DNA of 24,279 bases. Origin: Persicitalea sp038242095. GTDB taxonomy: Bacteria; Bacteroidota; Bacteroidia; Cytophagales; Spirosomataceae. The stretch's first letter is position 1. The number at the start of each line of letters is the position of its first letter. The translations under genes were made by a program, and so were the position numbers. Shown here one piece after another: positions 7,058-15,766 of the stretch. The DNA is taken from contig JBBSSJ010000034.1 in the NCBI GenBank assembly GCA_038242095.1, positions 1 to 24,279 of the forward strand, written 5' to 3'. Under the pieces are notes generated by a model. The model ran no database searches. It saw only the letters and a program-made list of their open reading frames with translations, and was not told the DNA's origin.

Positions 7058-7171
7058 CTACACAAAGTTCAATTTTACGAAACAAACCGAGGAGATAGCC
7101 CGTTGCTAACAAGTAGACTTCGCCCCATAGTTGAATCTCTAACACCACCCCCTCCCGCCGAAAGAACAACC

Positions 7172-7819
7172 ATGATACGCGTACTGATTGCCGATGATCA
7201 CAATGTTTTTGTCGAAGGCATCGCATCGCTCATTTCGGGTTCGCCGGATATTGAAGTGACCGAGCGCTGCTACACCGCCGAGTCCGTAATGGAGCAATTG
7301 AGCAAAGTGACGGTCGATGTCGTATTGCTGGATATTTCGTTTCCCCAGATTGAAACGGGCCTTGGACTTTGCGAGCACATCACGCATACCTACCCGGATA
7401 CCAGGGTGATTGCGTTGACGATGCACGACGACGCGAGTCTGATCAAGCGGATGGTGAAAAAAGGAGCCAAAGGGTACTTGCTGAAGAATACTACCAAACT
7501 GGAATTGATCCAAGCCATTAAGGCAGTGTACGAAAAAAAGCAGTATTTCAACGAAACGATTACGCAAATTCTGCTGAACGATGAGCCAAGGAGCCGTAAA
7601 TCGTCGACCGGAGTTGCTTTGAAACCCAACCTCACCCCACGTGAGTCGGAAGTATTGGCATTGATGGCGCAGGGATTGACCACACAGCAAATGGCGACTC
7701 AGATGTTCGTGAGCGCCAAGGCAGTCGAGTTTCACCGCAGTAGTTTGCTCATGAAATTTGGGGTAACCAATACGGCACTCCTCATCAAGACCGCCATGGA
7801 ATTGCAGTTGATCGCCTGA
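7172..7819 (+). CDS. NarL/LuxR-type two-component response regulator
   Basis: This is a 215-residue cytoplasmic DNA-binding regulator. The receiver domain (about 1-125) has acidic residues D8 and D9, phospho-acceptor D54 in VVLLD, T83 and K105 in YLLKN. The LuxR-type helix-turn-helix (about 152-212) contains LTPRESEVLALMAQGLTTQQ and VSAKAVEFHRSSLLMKFGV. The ATG at 7172 is chosen because the receiver begins MIRVLIADDH; the frame is open upstream to 7055, but those codons overlap the promoter-like box and have no family counterpart. The histidine kinase begins 31 bases after the stop, so the two are one operon and cognate partners. The closest downstream target on this strand is the SusC/SusD locus at 9719; regulating it is an inference from position. 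Confidence 0.92.
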   Translation: MIRVLIADDHNVFVEGIASLISGSPDIEVTERCYTAESVMEQLSKVTVDVVLLDISFPQIETGLGLCEHITHTYPDTRVIALTMHDDASLIKRMVKKGAKGYLLKNTTKLELIQAIKAVYEKKQYFNETITQILLNDEPRSRKSSTGVALKPNLTPRESEVLALMAQGLTTQQMATQMFVSAKAVEFHRSSLLMKFGVTNTALLIKTAMELQLIA

Positions 7820-7850
7820 ACCGGCGGCAGACGTTGAATGATTGACCTGA

Positions 7851-9629
7851 ATGAAATGTACCGTCCTGTATGATTCGCGGTTTCTGGAATGGGCTTTCGT
7901 CCTGGCGCTCCTGGTGTCGAGGGGTGAATGCCAACCAGGCATGGCTATGGGTGATTCAGCATCGGTGGATAGTATAAAGCAGCAGATCAGTCAGTTTGTT
8001 CAAAGCAAGAAATACGCACAAGCTGCCCACTCATACGATTCGCTGGGACAATTGTACCAACATCAGTACGGCTACAACAAACATGCGCTCGATGCCTATT
8101 TCAAAGGGTTGCACTATTATGGGTTGCTGGGCGATTCGGTAGGGTACTATACCGAGTACATTGTGATCGGAGACTATTATACCCGTGATTATCTCATGCA
8201 GGGTACTGCCGAAAAGTACCTCACAAAGGCCCAACAGTACTTTGAGCGTACCAGCAATATGCCCAAAGTGATCGAGAGCCGCCTGGGTCTGGCCAACATT
8301 GCCCAGCGGAAGGATCCTATTCCGAGGGACTTGATTACGCAATTGCGCGAAACCGAACGATTGAGTGCTCAATATAAGCAGTCTAAGTCGCAGGCTTACG
8401 CCCTGAATTTGCTGGCCAATACGTATTCAAGAATTAAAAACCCGGACTCAGCCGAATATTTTGCCAACCGAAGTTTAAAGATTGCCAGCCCGTTGAAAAT
8501 CAACTGGCTCATTGCTTTGAACCACTTTTACCTCGGTCTTGTCCATCAGTTCAGAAATGAGTCCGAACAAGCTCTTGACTCATACCGGAAGAGTTTTGAA
8601 ATAGCCGAATCAGAAAATGACCTGTCGATGCTGCGGGAGTTGTCGCGGCATACCGCCGATAGTTATTCGCGGTTGGGGAACAACGAAAAAGCTTACGAGG
8701 CTTCCCTGATGACGCTCGATTATGCCAATCGGTTCAATACCTCCGAGCAGACCAAGAGCATTCGTTTGCAGGAATACGAAAGTCAGATCAATACGCTGGC
8801 CGTGGAAAAACAATTGATTGAAGAACAAAATCGTTCGCAGCAGGTGGTAAACTCTATGTTGGTCGTGGGTTTGATTATCAGTGTATTAGGGGTAGGCGCG
8901 CTGGTGTTTCTGCGCCGTCAGCAGAAACTGATTGTGCACCAGGAGACGGTAATTGCCCAGCAGCAGATTCGGGAATTGGAACTGAAATCGCTGCGGGCTA
9001 TGATTGAAGGGCAGGAAGGCGAACGCAGCCGTATCGCCCGCGACCTGCACGACGGATTAGGGATTCAGCTATCCCGCATCAAACTTTTTGTCGAGGCGCA
9101 TGAAGACCAGTTGCCCCTGAGTGTCAAGAAACCGCTGAACCAGTTTCTGGACGAAGCCTGCACCGAAACCCGGCTGATTTCCAGTAATCTGCGGCCTTAT
9201 TCGCTCTCTACGTTTGGCTTCATTCCGGCGCTGGAAGATTTGGTGCAAAAGCTGAATCTGGTCAACAAAACCAAACTGGTGCTGGAACACTACGGGGAGG
9301 TACCCCCGCTGGGCAGCGAGGCTTCGGTGATGATCTACCGAGTCGTGCAGGAATTACTCAACAACGCCCTCAAACACGCCGATGCCCGCACCATCACCGT
9401 GCAGGTGATGGCTAGCCAGGAAGCGACGCTTATCAGCGTGGACGACGACGGGCGCGGGGCCGATTTTGAGCAGGAATCCCTGGCCGGAGACGGCATCGCC
9501 AACATCCATTCCCGCATCTCGTTTCTGGGCGGGCAGGTGATGTGGCAAAGTGAGCTCGGCAAAGGTACCTCCGTGATGATCTCGCTGCCGATGGAAAAGC
9601 TGACGAAACCGAGTTTGAACACAGCCTGA
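7851..9629 (+). CDS. TPR-containing membrane sensor histidine kinase
   Basis: The 592-residue protein has an N-terminal signal sequence (hydrophobic WAFVLALLVS, about residues 14-23). A periplasmic tetratricopeptide-like helical region spans roughly 40-310 (for example LANTYSRIKNPDSAEYFANR and YRKSFEIAES). A coiled segment precedes one membrane helix at about 336-354. The cytoplasmic kinase has a HisKA_3-type dimerisation region with phospho-acceptor H400 in RIARDLHDGLG. The HATPase domain has its N box ELLNNALKHA at 501-510, and VDDDGRG and GDGIANI as further ATP-binding motifs. This is the NarX/DesK-like class that normally pairs with LuxR-type regulators, matching the gene 31 bases upstream. 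The ligand is unknown; the adjacent mannan-type locus suggests glycan or a related cue, but many such kinases sense other signals. Confidence 0.92.
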   Translation: MKCTVLYDSRFLEWAFVLALLVSRGECQPGMAMGDSASVDSIKQQISQFVQSKKYAQAAHSYDSLGQLYQHQYGYNKHALDAYFKGLHYYGLLGDSVGYYTEYIVIGDYYTRDYLMQGTAEKYLTKAQQYFERTSNMPKVIESRLGLANIAQRKDPIPRDLITQLRETERLSAQYKQSKSQAYALNLLANTYSRIKNPDSAEYFANRSLKIASPLKINWLIALNHFYLGLVHQFRNESEQALDSYRKSFEIAESENDLSMLRELSRHTADSYSRLGNNEKAYEASLMTLDYANRFNTSEQTKSIRLQEYESQINTLAVEKQLIEEQNRSQQVVNSMLVVGLIISVLGVGALVFLRRQQKLIVHQETVIAQQQIRELELKSLRAMIEGQEGERSRIARDLHDGLGIQLSRIKLFVEAHEDQLPLSVKKPLNQFLDEACTETRLISSNLRPYSLSTFGFIPALEDLVQKLNLVNKTKLVLEHYGEVPPLGSEASVMIYRVVQELLNNALKHADARTITVQVMASQEATLISVDDDGRGADFEQESLAGDGIANIHSRISFLGGQVMWQSELGKGTSVMISLPMEKLTKPSLNTA

Positions 9630-9638
9630 GTTTTCCAG

Positions 9639-9675
9639 TTGAAATTCAATTAGTTACCAAGTAAAATTTCAATTA
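9639..9675 (+). promoter_or_regulatory. Direct and inverted repeats upstream of susC (candidate regulator site)
   Basis: TTCAATTA occurs at 9645-9652 and again at 9668-9675, spaced 23 bases start to start, about two helical turns. The same region holds an inverted pair, TTGAAATT (9639-9646) and AATTTCAA (9665-9672). A near -7 octamer TAAGTTTA (9681-9688) follows, 31 bases before the susC ATG. The layout fits an activator site upstream of a promoter, but is AT-rich and could be chance. Confidence 0.35.
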
Positions 9676-9718
9676 CCCAATAAGTTTATTCTTTAAATTA
9701 ACCTATAATCCTGTTACT

Positions 9719-12700
9719 ATGATGAAACATGTGCTATCGGGGCTTCTCGTCCTGGGCGGGTGGCTAAGTGTCTCCGCGCAGAATCAAACCATGACCCCAG
9801 CCAGGCCGACAAAAAATCAATTGGTACTGGCCAAAGCGACTCAGGTCCCTGTTGAGAAACCAACTGATGTTAAGGCTGTCGTCAAAGGGGTCGTGTCGGA
9901 CGAAAAAGGAAATACGCTGCCGGGTGCTACGGTGTCCGTGAAGGGAATGCAAATGGGTACCTCCACCAATGTGGACGGCGTGTACTCGATCGATATGCCC
10001 GCCGGGGCCAATGTGCTGGTGTTTTCCTTTATCGGGATGACTACGCAGGAAGTGGAAGTAGGCAGCCGAACTACTATAAACGTGGTGCTGGCACCCGCCG
10101 ATCGCACGCTTGACGAGGTGGTCGTGATAGGCTATGGCACCTCCAAGCGGGCCGACGTAACTTCCTCGATTACAACGGTGAAAGCCGCTGATATTAAGGA
10201 CATTCCAGCCGCGGGCATCGACCAGCTTTTGCAGGGCAAAGCAGCCGGCGTTACCGTGACCAGCAATGGCGGTCAACCCGGCGGCGGCGTATCGGTCAAG
10301 GTACGGGGCGTTACGTCGATCAACAACAACGACCCGCTTTTTGTGATTGATGGGGTACCCTTCGTGGGCGGCAATACGTCGTCGAGCACGGGCTACGCGG
10401 GCTTGGGCGGCGGCGATGGCCAAACCGGCAACAGTGTGATGGCTATGCTGAATCCCAATGACATCGAGAGTATCGACGTTTTAAAGGATGCTTCAGCGCA
10501 AGCTATCTACGGTTCTCAGGCGGCTAACGGCGTTATTCTGATTACCACCAAGAAAGGCAAGTCGGGTGAAGGCAAAATCAGCTACGAAATGTACACCGGG
10601 GTTTCGGAAGTTGCCCGGAAGCTGGATTTGATGAAACTCCCCGATTTTGCCCGCTATCAGAACGAGGTACTGCCGATTATCGGTAATCCCGTAGCCGATG
10701 AATTCAAAAATCCCGAATTGCTCGGCCCTGGTACCGACTGGCAGGATGCCATGTTTCAGCGCGGCACGATCAATAACCAGCAGTTGAGTTTTTCGGGTGG
10801 ACGGGATAAAACGAACTATTACTTGTCGCTGAATTATTTCGACAATAAAGGAATTCTGCTCGGTTCCGATTTCAAGCGGTACTCGTCGCGGTTCAGCATG
10901 GACACGCAGTTGAAAAGCTGGGCCAAGGTAGGTCTGAGCGCCAACGTATCGCGCAGTATTCAGAATGTCTCGCTGGCCGATGCCGCCGAAGGTACCATCT
11001 GGTGGGGCGCTTCGACCAGTCCGCTGACGGCCGTGAAAAACCTGGACGGTACCTGGGGGGGCGGACAGACGGTTGGTGGCGTGCAGTACTACGGTTCTAA
11101 CCTGGTAGGCAACAGCCAGTTCCGGGGTAACACCAAAACGACCAACAACGTCTTCGGCAGCCTGTATGCGGAATTCCAAATCCTGAAAGATTTGTCGCTC
11201 CGTAATGAGCTATCTTACTCGCTTGGACAAAACAACAACGAGGCTTTTCAAAAAGCGGGCAACGTGGGCAGTACTTCCTTCCGCAGCAAGCTGATCGACT
11301 CGCGCTCGGATAGCTACTACTGGTCGCTGACCAACTACCTTAGCTACAATAAGTATTTCAAGAAACACGGCATCCAGGGTACCTTAGGGCATCAGGTTCA
11401 GAACTCGCATTACCAAGCCATCTCGGGTACCAAGGTGGATTTGCAGGCCAATATTTTCGACCTCAGCACGGGTAGTGCCGACCAGACTACCTGGGGACTG
11501 AGCGGCGGCAAAGGGCAGTGGGCGATGGAATCGTATTTTGCCCGCGCCAACTATACCTACGATGAACGCTTCTCGCTTTCGGCCAGTTTTCGGGCCGATG
11601 GCTCGTCCAATTTCGGTCCCAACAACCGCTGGGGATACTTCCCCGGCGTGTCGGCGGGCTGGACGATCTCAAATGAGAAATTCATGAAAGGAGCCGTCGG
11701 CAACGTGCTCAATTTCACCAAACTGCGCGTGGGCTACGGCGTAGTGGGGAATCAAAACTTCCCCGGCGGTGCGCCTAATCCGGCCTACGTGGGTGCCGTG
11801 CAGTTTTTCTCCGGTCCTGTGGGCTTTGGCTCCTCGAACATGATCAACGGTATTCCTAACCCCAATTTGAAATGGGAAACGGTCAAAACCTCTAACGTGG
11901 GACTTGATTTGGGCTTCTTTGGCGGACGTATCGACGCGACGATCGACGTGTACAAAAAGGTAACGTCCGATATGATTATTTTCCTGACGGGGCCTAACCT
12001 CATCGGCGTAGGTGACCAGTGGGATGACCTGAAAGCGCCGCTCGGCAACGCCGGACAGATGACCAACACGGGCGTGGACATCGGCATCACGACGACCAAT
12101 ATCAAGAAGGGCGATTTTACCTGGAAAACGAACCTGGTCTTCACGCAATTTACCAACAGCTACGACCAGGCAGCCAGTGCCGCTTCGGCCCTCGACGGCA
12201 AGGTGTACTACAACAATTACCTCATCACGCACACGACGCCCGGTCGGCCCGTGGGTTCTTTCTGGGGCCTGGTGACCTACGGACTGTACCGTACGCAGGA
12301 GGATTTGGACAATAGTATGCCTCAGTTTGGCTACAACGTCAACCAGAACGAAACCTGGCTGGGCGATATTCGTTTCAAGGACATCAACGGCGATGGCAAA
12401 ATCGACGCGCAGGACTACACTTTCATCGGTAGCCCTCTGCCCAAATTTAGCTGGGGTCTGACCAACTCGTTCAACTACGGTGGTTTTGATTTCTCGCTGT
12501 TCCTGCAAGGTAGCCAGGGGGGCAAAGCTTTCAACTTCCTGCGCTGGCAGCTGGAAGGGCTAAACAACGCCTACACCAACCAGATGAACACTGTGACGGA
12601 CCGCTACACCGCCGAAAATATGGACGGTGCATTGCCCCGTTTTACGAACACCAACAAGAACAACACCGCCATGTCGGACCGCTATGTGGAGGATGCGTCC

Positions 12701-12940
12701 TACGCCCGGATTCAGAATATTACGCTGGGCTATCGTCTGCCCGCCAAGGTGCTAAGCAAGGTCAAACTGGGTACGGTGCGGATCTATGGCTCGATTCAGA
12801 ACCTGAAAACCTTCACGAACTACTCGGGTTACGACCCTGAAATCGGGTCATTCAACAATAGCATCAAGCTGATGAATGTAGACACGGGACACTATCCTAA
12901 CCCGCGTACGTTCACCATCGGCGCGAATCTGCAATTTTAG
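9719..12940 (+). CDS. SusC/RagA-family TonB-linked outer-membrane transporter
   Basis: This is the outer-membrane porter of a polysaccharide utilisation locus, importing oligosaccharides with energy from TonB-ExbBD. At 1073 residues it is normal length. After a signal peptide ending near VSAQ (about 21), a carboxypeptidase-regulatory-like domain (about 57-130) holds VKGVVSDEKGNTLPGATVSV. The SusC motif DEVVVIGYGT begins at D132. The plug domain (about 145-260) includes VRGVTSINNNDPLFVIDGVP and AQAIYGSQAANGVILITTKK. The remainder is the 22-strand barrel, ending in phenylalanine (GANLQF) as expected for barrel insertion. The susD gene follows after 39 bases. The GH26 enzyme downstream suggests beta-mannan oligosaccharides as cargo, which is inferred from context rather than from this protein. 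Confidence 0.96.
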   Translation: MMKHVLSGLLVLGGWLSVSAQNQTMTPARPTKNQLVLAKATQVPVEKPTDVKAVVKGVVSDEKGNTLPGATVSVKGMQMGTSTNVDGVYSIDMPAGANVLVFSFIGMTTQEVEVGSRTTINVVLAPADRTLDEVVVIGYGTSKRADVTSSITTVKAADIKDIPAAGIDQLLQGKAAGVTVTSNGGQPGGGVSVKVRGVTSINNNDPLFVIDGVPFVGGNTSSSTGYAGLGGGDGQTGNSVMAMLNPNDIESIDVLKDASAQAIYGSQAANGVILITTKKGKSGEGKISYEMYTGVSEVARKLDLMKLPDFARYQNEVLPIIGNPVADEFKNPELLGPGTDWQDAMFQRGTINNQQLSFSGGRDKTNYYLSLNYFDNKGILLGSDFKRYSSRFSMDTQLKSWAKVGLSANVSRSIQNVSLADAAEGTIWWGASTSPLTAVKNLDGTWGGGQTVGGVQYYGSNLVGNSQFRGNTKTTNNVFGSLYAEFQILKDLSLRNELSYSLGQNNNEAFQKAGNVGSTSFRSKLIDSRSDSYYWSLTNYLSYNKYFKKHGIQGTLGHQVQNSHYQAISGTKVDLQANIFDLSTGSADQTTWGLSGGKGQWAMESYFARANYTYDERFSLSASFRADGSSNFGPNNRWGYFPGVSAGWTISNEKFMKGAVGNVLNFTKLRVGYGVVGNQNFPGGAPNPAYVGAVQFFSGPVGFGSSNMINGIPNPNLKWETVKTSNVGLDLGFFGGRIDATIDVYKKVTSDMIIFLTGPNLIGVGDQWDDLKAPLGNAGQMTNTGVDIGITTTNIKKGDFTWKTNLVFTQFTNSYDQAASAASALDGKVYYNNYLITHTTPGRPVGSFWGLVTYGLYRTQEDLDNSMPQFGYNVNQNETWLGDIRFKDINGDGKIDAQDYTFIGSPLPKFSWGLTNSFNYGGFDFSLFLQGSQGGKAFNFLRWQLEGLNNAYTNQMNTVTDRYTAENMDGALPRFTNTNKNNTAMSDRYVEDASYARIQNITLGYRLPAKVLSKVKLGTVRIYGSIQNLKTFTNYSGYDPEIGSFNNSIKLMNVDTGHYPNPRTFTIGANLQF

Positions 12941-12979
12941 AAAAAAAGGAATAAAAAACTGATTTTAACCAAAATACCA

Positions 12980-14548
12980 ATGAAACTCAAACCATTCACA
13001 GCCCTGATTTTACCGGTGTTGCTGCTGGCTTCCTGCAAGGAAGAATTCATAGACCGACCTTCGCTGTCGGGTACCACCACCGGAAACTACTACAACAATG
13101 CCGAAGAAGTGCGGGGTGCCACCAGCACGCTGTACAGCGGCCTGCCCTGGCGCAACTACGAAAGCCGCGCCCAAGATGCCATCGGCGATGTCATGGCGGG
13201 AAATATATTCACCTACACCGACGTCGAGTACCTTAACTTCACGGTTTCGTCGGCTTCCGACCGTATCGGAGCCGCCTGGGGTGCCTTTTACAAGATCATC
13301 GGCTATTCCAATGTCATGATCAAAACCTTCGAGGAAAAGAAAGCCTCCGGGGGTGGAGCCGCTTATCTGGATCCCGCCATCGCCGAGTGTCATTTCGTTC
13401 GGGGGATGGTGTATTTCTACATCGCCCGTACCTGGGGCGCGGCTCCCATCGTTACCGATCCGGGTGAAACGGCCCTGTCCGGCAATTTCAACATCCCGCG
13501 TTATTTGCAGAAAGATGTGCTTCGCTTTGCGCTGGAAGAATTGAAAATGGCTGAAGCGGGCCTACCCGAAACCGACGTACCGGGACGCGTAACGAAATAC
13601 TCGGCCAAGGGCATGATGGCAAAGTTGTATCTGTATAGCAAGGATTACCCCAATGCCAAGGCCAAGGCCGAAGAGGTAATCAACTCAGGAAAATACAGTC
13701 TGGTGAGCGACTACAATGGCATGTTTACCAAAATGAGCCTGGACAACAATCCCGAAACGTTGTTTTCCATTCAGCACCAGTTTGCACAGGATCCCTGGGG
13801 TACGGGCAACATCAAAAATCCCGACCGGGGCGCGGGTGCCTTGCGGACGGCGGAAGCCGATGCCTGGGAAATGTACATTCCCACGCTGGATATTCTTAAA
13901 GAGTACGAGTTTGGTGATTTGCGCCGCAAGTGGTCGGTGATGGAACACGGCTGGACAAATCCAAGCTGGAAGCCCCAACGCGCAAACGCACCCAAGTACA
14001 ACGAGTTCATGGCCAACGGTTTCCGTTACGATACCATCCAGCCTGTGGCTGATGGCGGTAGCATGAACGCGACCCGTTCCAACATTGCCAAGTACTTTGC
14101 CGGACCCGGCAAGAGCTTTGGCGGCGAACCCGTCCTGGGCCAGAACTCGGGCAATAATGTGGTACTGCTCCGCTACGCCGATGTCCTGCTGATTTACGCC
14201 GAAGCCACCTTGGGTACCAGCGGCTCTACCACCGACGCTAAGGCACTGGAAGCGCTGAATATGGTAAGAAAAAGGGCTGGACTTGCCGCACGAACCTCAC
14301 TAACGCTCGATGAAATCCTGCACGAGCGCCGGGTAGAGTTTGCCTTTGAAGGGGATTACTGGTACGATATTCAGCGTCAGGGTTTCGCCAAAGCAAAATC
14401 CATCATCGAGAAACAGAATCGGGGTACCGTCACGGGGGCCAATTACATCACCAATTTCACCGAGGACAAGATGTACCTGCCCATTCCCGCCGGAGAAATC
14501 GTGCAGGACCCCGAGTTAGGCAAAGAGCCGGTTCCTTACTATAATTAA
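12980..14548 (+). CDS. SusD/RagB-family surface glycan-binding lipoprotein
   Basis: This is the lid partner of the SusC transporter, delivering glycan to the barrel at the cell surface. The 522-residue protein starts with a lipoprotein signal (lipobox LLAS-C, lipidated C19). It continues with NYYNNAEEVRGATSTLYSGL, the usual SusD opening with TPR-like helices. The closing region has HERRVEFAFEGDYWYDIQRQG, followed by YLPIPAGEIVQDPELG, both hallmark SusD C-terminal motifs. It is 39 bases downstream of susC with no terminator between, so the two are co-transcribed. Specificity cannot be read from sequence; mannan is inferred from the GH26 two genes away. Confidence 0.96.
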   Translation: MKLKPFTALILPVLLLASCKEEFIDRPSLSGTTTGNYYNNAEEVRGATSTLYSGLPWRNYESRAQDAIGDVMAGNIFTYTDVEYLNFTVSSASDRIGAAWGAFYKIIGYSNVMIKTFEEKKASGGGAAYLDPAIAECHFVRGMVYFYIARTWGAAPIVTDPGETALSGNFNIPRYLQKDVLRFALEELKMAEAGLPETDVPGRVTKYSAKGMMAKLYLYSKDYPNAKAKAEEVINSGKYSLVSDYNGMFTKMSLDNNPETLFSIQHQFAQDPWGTGNIKNPDRGAGALRTAEADAWEMYIPTLDILKEYEFGDLRRKWSVMEHGWTNPSWKPQRANAPKYNEFMANGFRYDTIQPVADGGSMNATRSNIAKYFAGPGKSFGGEPVLGQNSGNNVVLLRYADVLLIYAEATLGTSGSTTDAKALEALNMVRKRAGLAARTSLTLDEILHERRVEFAFEGDYWYDIQRQGFAKAKSIIEKQNRGTVTGANYITNFTEDKMYLPIPAGEIVQDPELGKEPVPYYN

Positions 14549-14563
14549 TTTTTGGTCACTTTC

Positions 14564-14592
14564 CGGCCCGAGCTACTGATTCGTTCGGGCCG
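14564..14592 (+). other. GC-rich intercistronic hairpin between susD and the binding-protein gene
   Basis: CGGCCCGA (14564-14571) pairs exactly with TCGGGCCG (14585-14592), with TTT/AAA continuing outward past a one-base bulge. The loop has 13 bases and no T tract follows. It is more likely an RNA stability or processing element after susD than a terminator. Confidence 0.6.
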
Positions 14593-14624
14593 AAAGGTAC
14601 CTCCAACATTCAAATTTTTAAAAC

Positions 14625-15713
14625 ATGAAACTTTCCAATAATCGCGCCTGGGGCCTGGGCTTTCTGACGCTACTGGCCGGCTTTGCGCTCACTTCCTGCG
14701 AGGAAGACACGGACGGTACGCCTCGCGTCGAAGCGGGCAATCCCGTGGCAACCCAAATCATGCCCGACTCCGCCGCCGGAGGGAGCACCGTGACGCTTCT
14801 CGGCACGGGCCTGGGCGACATTCGCAGCATTACTTTTGAAAAATTGGACGTTCCAGCGGGCTTTCAGCCTACCCTCAATACTGACAAAGCCCTGATCTTT
14901 AGGGTACCCTCGGAGGCGGCGGGCGGTATGCAGAATATCATCGTGACCAATAGCGCCGGGAAAACGGCGACTATTGCTTTTAAGGTACTGGCGTATCCTA
15001 CGGTAAGCGATGTGTCGGACTACATTTTTACCAAAGGCACGGTGATTACCCTGACGGGAAATAATTTTGACGATGTGACGGCTGTTGCCATCGCCGATTC
15101 GGTTAAGGGGATTTCGGACGCGGCCACGATTATCTCCAAAGATAAAAAGCAACTGGTGGTACAGATGCCCGCCACTACGCTGAGCCGGGGGACGCTGAGC
15201 ATCACCAACGGCACGGGGCGTATCCGTACGAAGCAGGAGTTTGTGAATATGGACTTGGCCTACAAAATCTTTACCGATACCTTCGGCGCGGGATTTGAGA
15301 ACGCCTCCTGGGGCGATGCAGCCACCGTTACGACGAAGGAGAAACGGGACGGCAGCGCCTCGCTCACCAAGACCTTCCAGAAAGGTAACTGGCACCTAGC
15401 CGGATTATCCAACTGGTCGTCGGCCCTTGCTTACTCGCCGGACTACACCTACATCACCGGCTGGATCAAAGGAGCTTCGGCGGACTACTCGCTCTACATC
15501 ACGACCGATGCCGGGAAGGCCGGATTCGGCGATTTTGTGGAAGCCAATAAGGTCAATGTCAAGGCCGGGGTTTGGAATTATTTCAAAATTAAGCTTTCCG
15601 ACATGGATTTCTGGGTGTCGGGCAAGAAACTGACGCAGGTTGGCTTCCGTATCCAGGGCCCCGACAAGCAGGACGAAACATTCTACTTTGATGACATTTT
15701 GTTAGTCAAATAA
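14625..15713 (+). CDS. IPT/TIG-domain surface glycan-binding lipoprotein (SusE/F position)
   Basis: The 362-residue lipoprotein has lipobox ALTS-C with C25. Two IPT/TIG immunoglobulin-like domains follow, at about 41-122 (MPDSAAGGSTVTLLGTGLGDIRSITF) and 124-207 (GTVITLTGNNFDDVTAVAI). A C-terminal jelly-roll-like domain (about 211-362) contains many aromatics (GNWHLAGLSNW, WIKGAS, MDFWVSGKKL) and ends in FYFDDILLVK, a typical last strand of carbohydrate-binding folds. Its place directly after susD is where surface glycan-binding proteins are encoded in such loci. It would hold polysaccharide at the outer face of the outer membrane for GH26 and SusC/SusD. The glycan-binding role is inferred from domain type and position; I see no assigned carbohydrate-binding family with certainty. 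Confidence 0.85.
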   Translation: MKLSNNRAWGLGFLTLLAGFALTSCEEDTDGTPRVEAGNPVATQIMPDSAAGGSTVTLLGTGLGDIRSITFEKLDVPAGFQPTLNTDKALIFRVPSEAAGGMQNIIVTNSAGKTATIAFKVLAYPTVSDVSDYIFTKGTVITLTGNNFDDVTAVAIADSVKGISDAATIISKDKKQLVVQMPATTLSRGTLSITNGTGRIRTKQEFVNMDLAYKIFTDTFGAGFENASWGDAATVTTKEKRDGSASLTKTFQKGNWHLAGLSNWSSALAYSPDYTYITGWIKGASADYSLYITTDAGKAGFGDFVEANKVNVKAGVWNYFKIKLSDMDFWVSGKKLTQVGFRIQGPDKQDETFYFDDILLVK

Positions 15714-15723
15714 AAATTCTCCC

Positions 15724-15766
15724 ATCCCCACAGCACATTAACCAAAACGCTGTGGGGATTTTTTTT
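15724..15766 (+). terminator. Intrinsic-terminator-like hairpin abutting the mannanase start codon
   Basis: A perfect 11-bp stem pairs ATCCCCACAGC (15724-15734) with GCTGTGGGGAT (15749-15759) around a 14-base loop. It is followed directly by eight T (15759-15766), and the next base is the A of the GH26 ATG. It begins 11 bases after the preceding stop, as expected for a terminator of the susCD operon, yet leaves no room for a separate leader for the next gene. Confidence 0.85.

Noticed and set aside
7055..7171. Upstream TTG start for the response regulator
   Set aside because: The TTG overlaps a promoter-like box and the added 39 residues have no counterpart; the receiver domain begins at the ATG at 7172.
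7139..7942. Minus-strand frame opposite the response regulator
   Set aside because: It is antisense to a clear receiver-HTH protein and extends into the kinase start; the product is His/Arg-rich with no recognisable domain.
9703..9708. TATAAT just before susC as a sigma70-type -10 box
   Set aside because: It lies only 10 bases before the ATG, which would give an almost leaderless mRNA, and Bacteroidota promoters use TAnnTTTG; likely chance in AT-rich DNA.
11669..12508. Long minus-strand frame opposite susC (with others at 9764-10423 and 10493-11179)
   Set aside because: All lie inside the susC gene, look compositionally arbitrary, and have no signal, domain or promoter.
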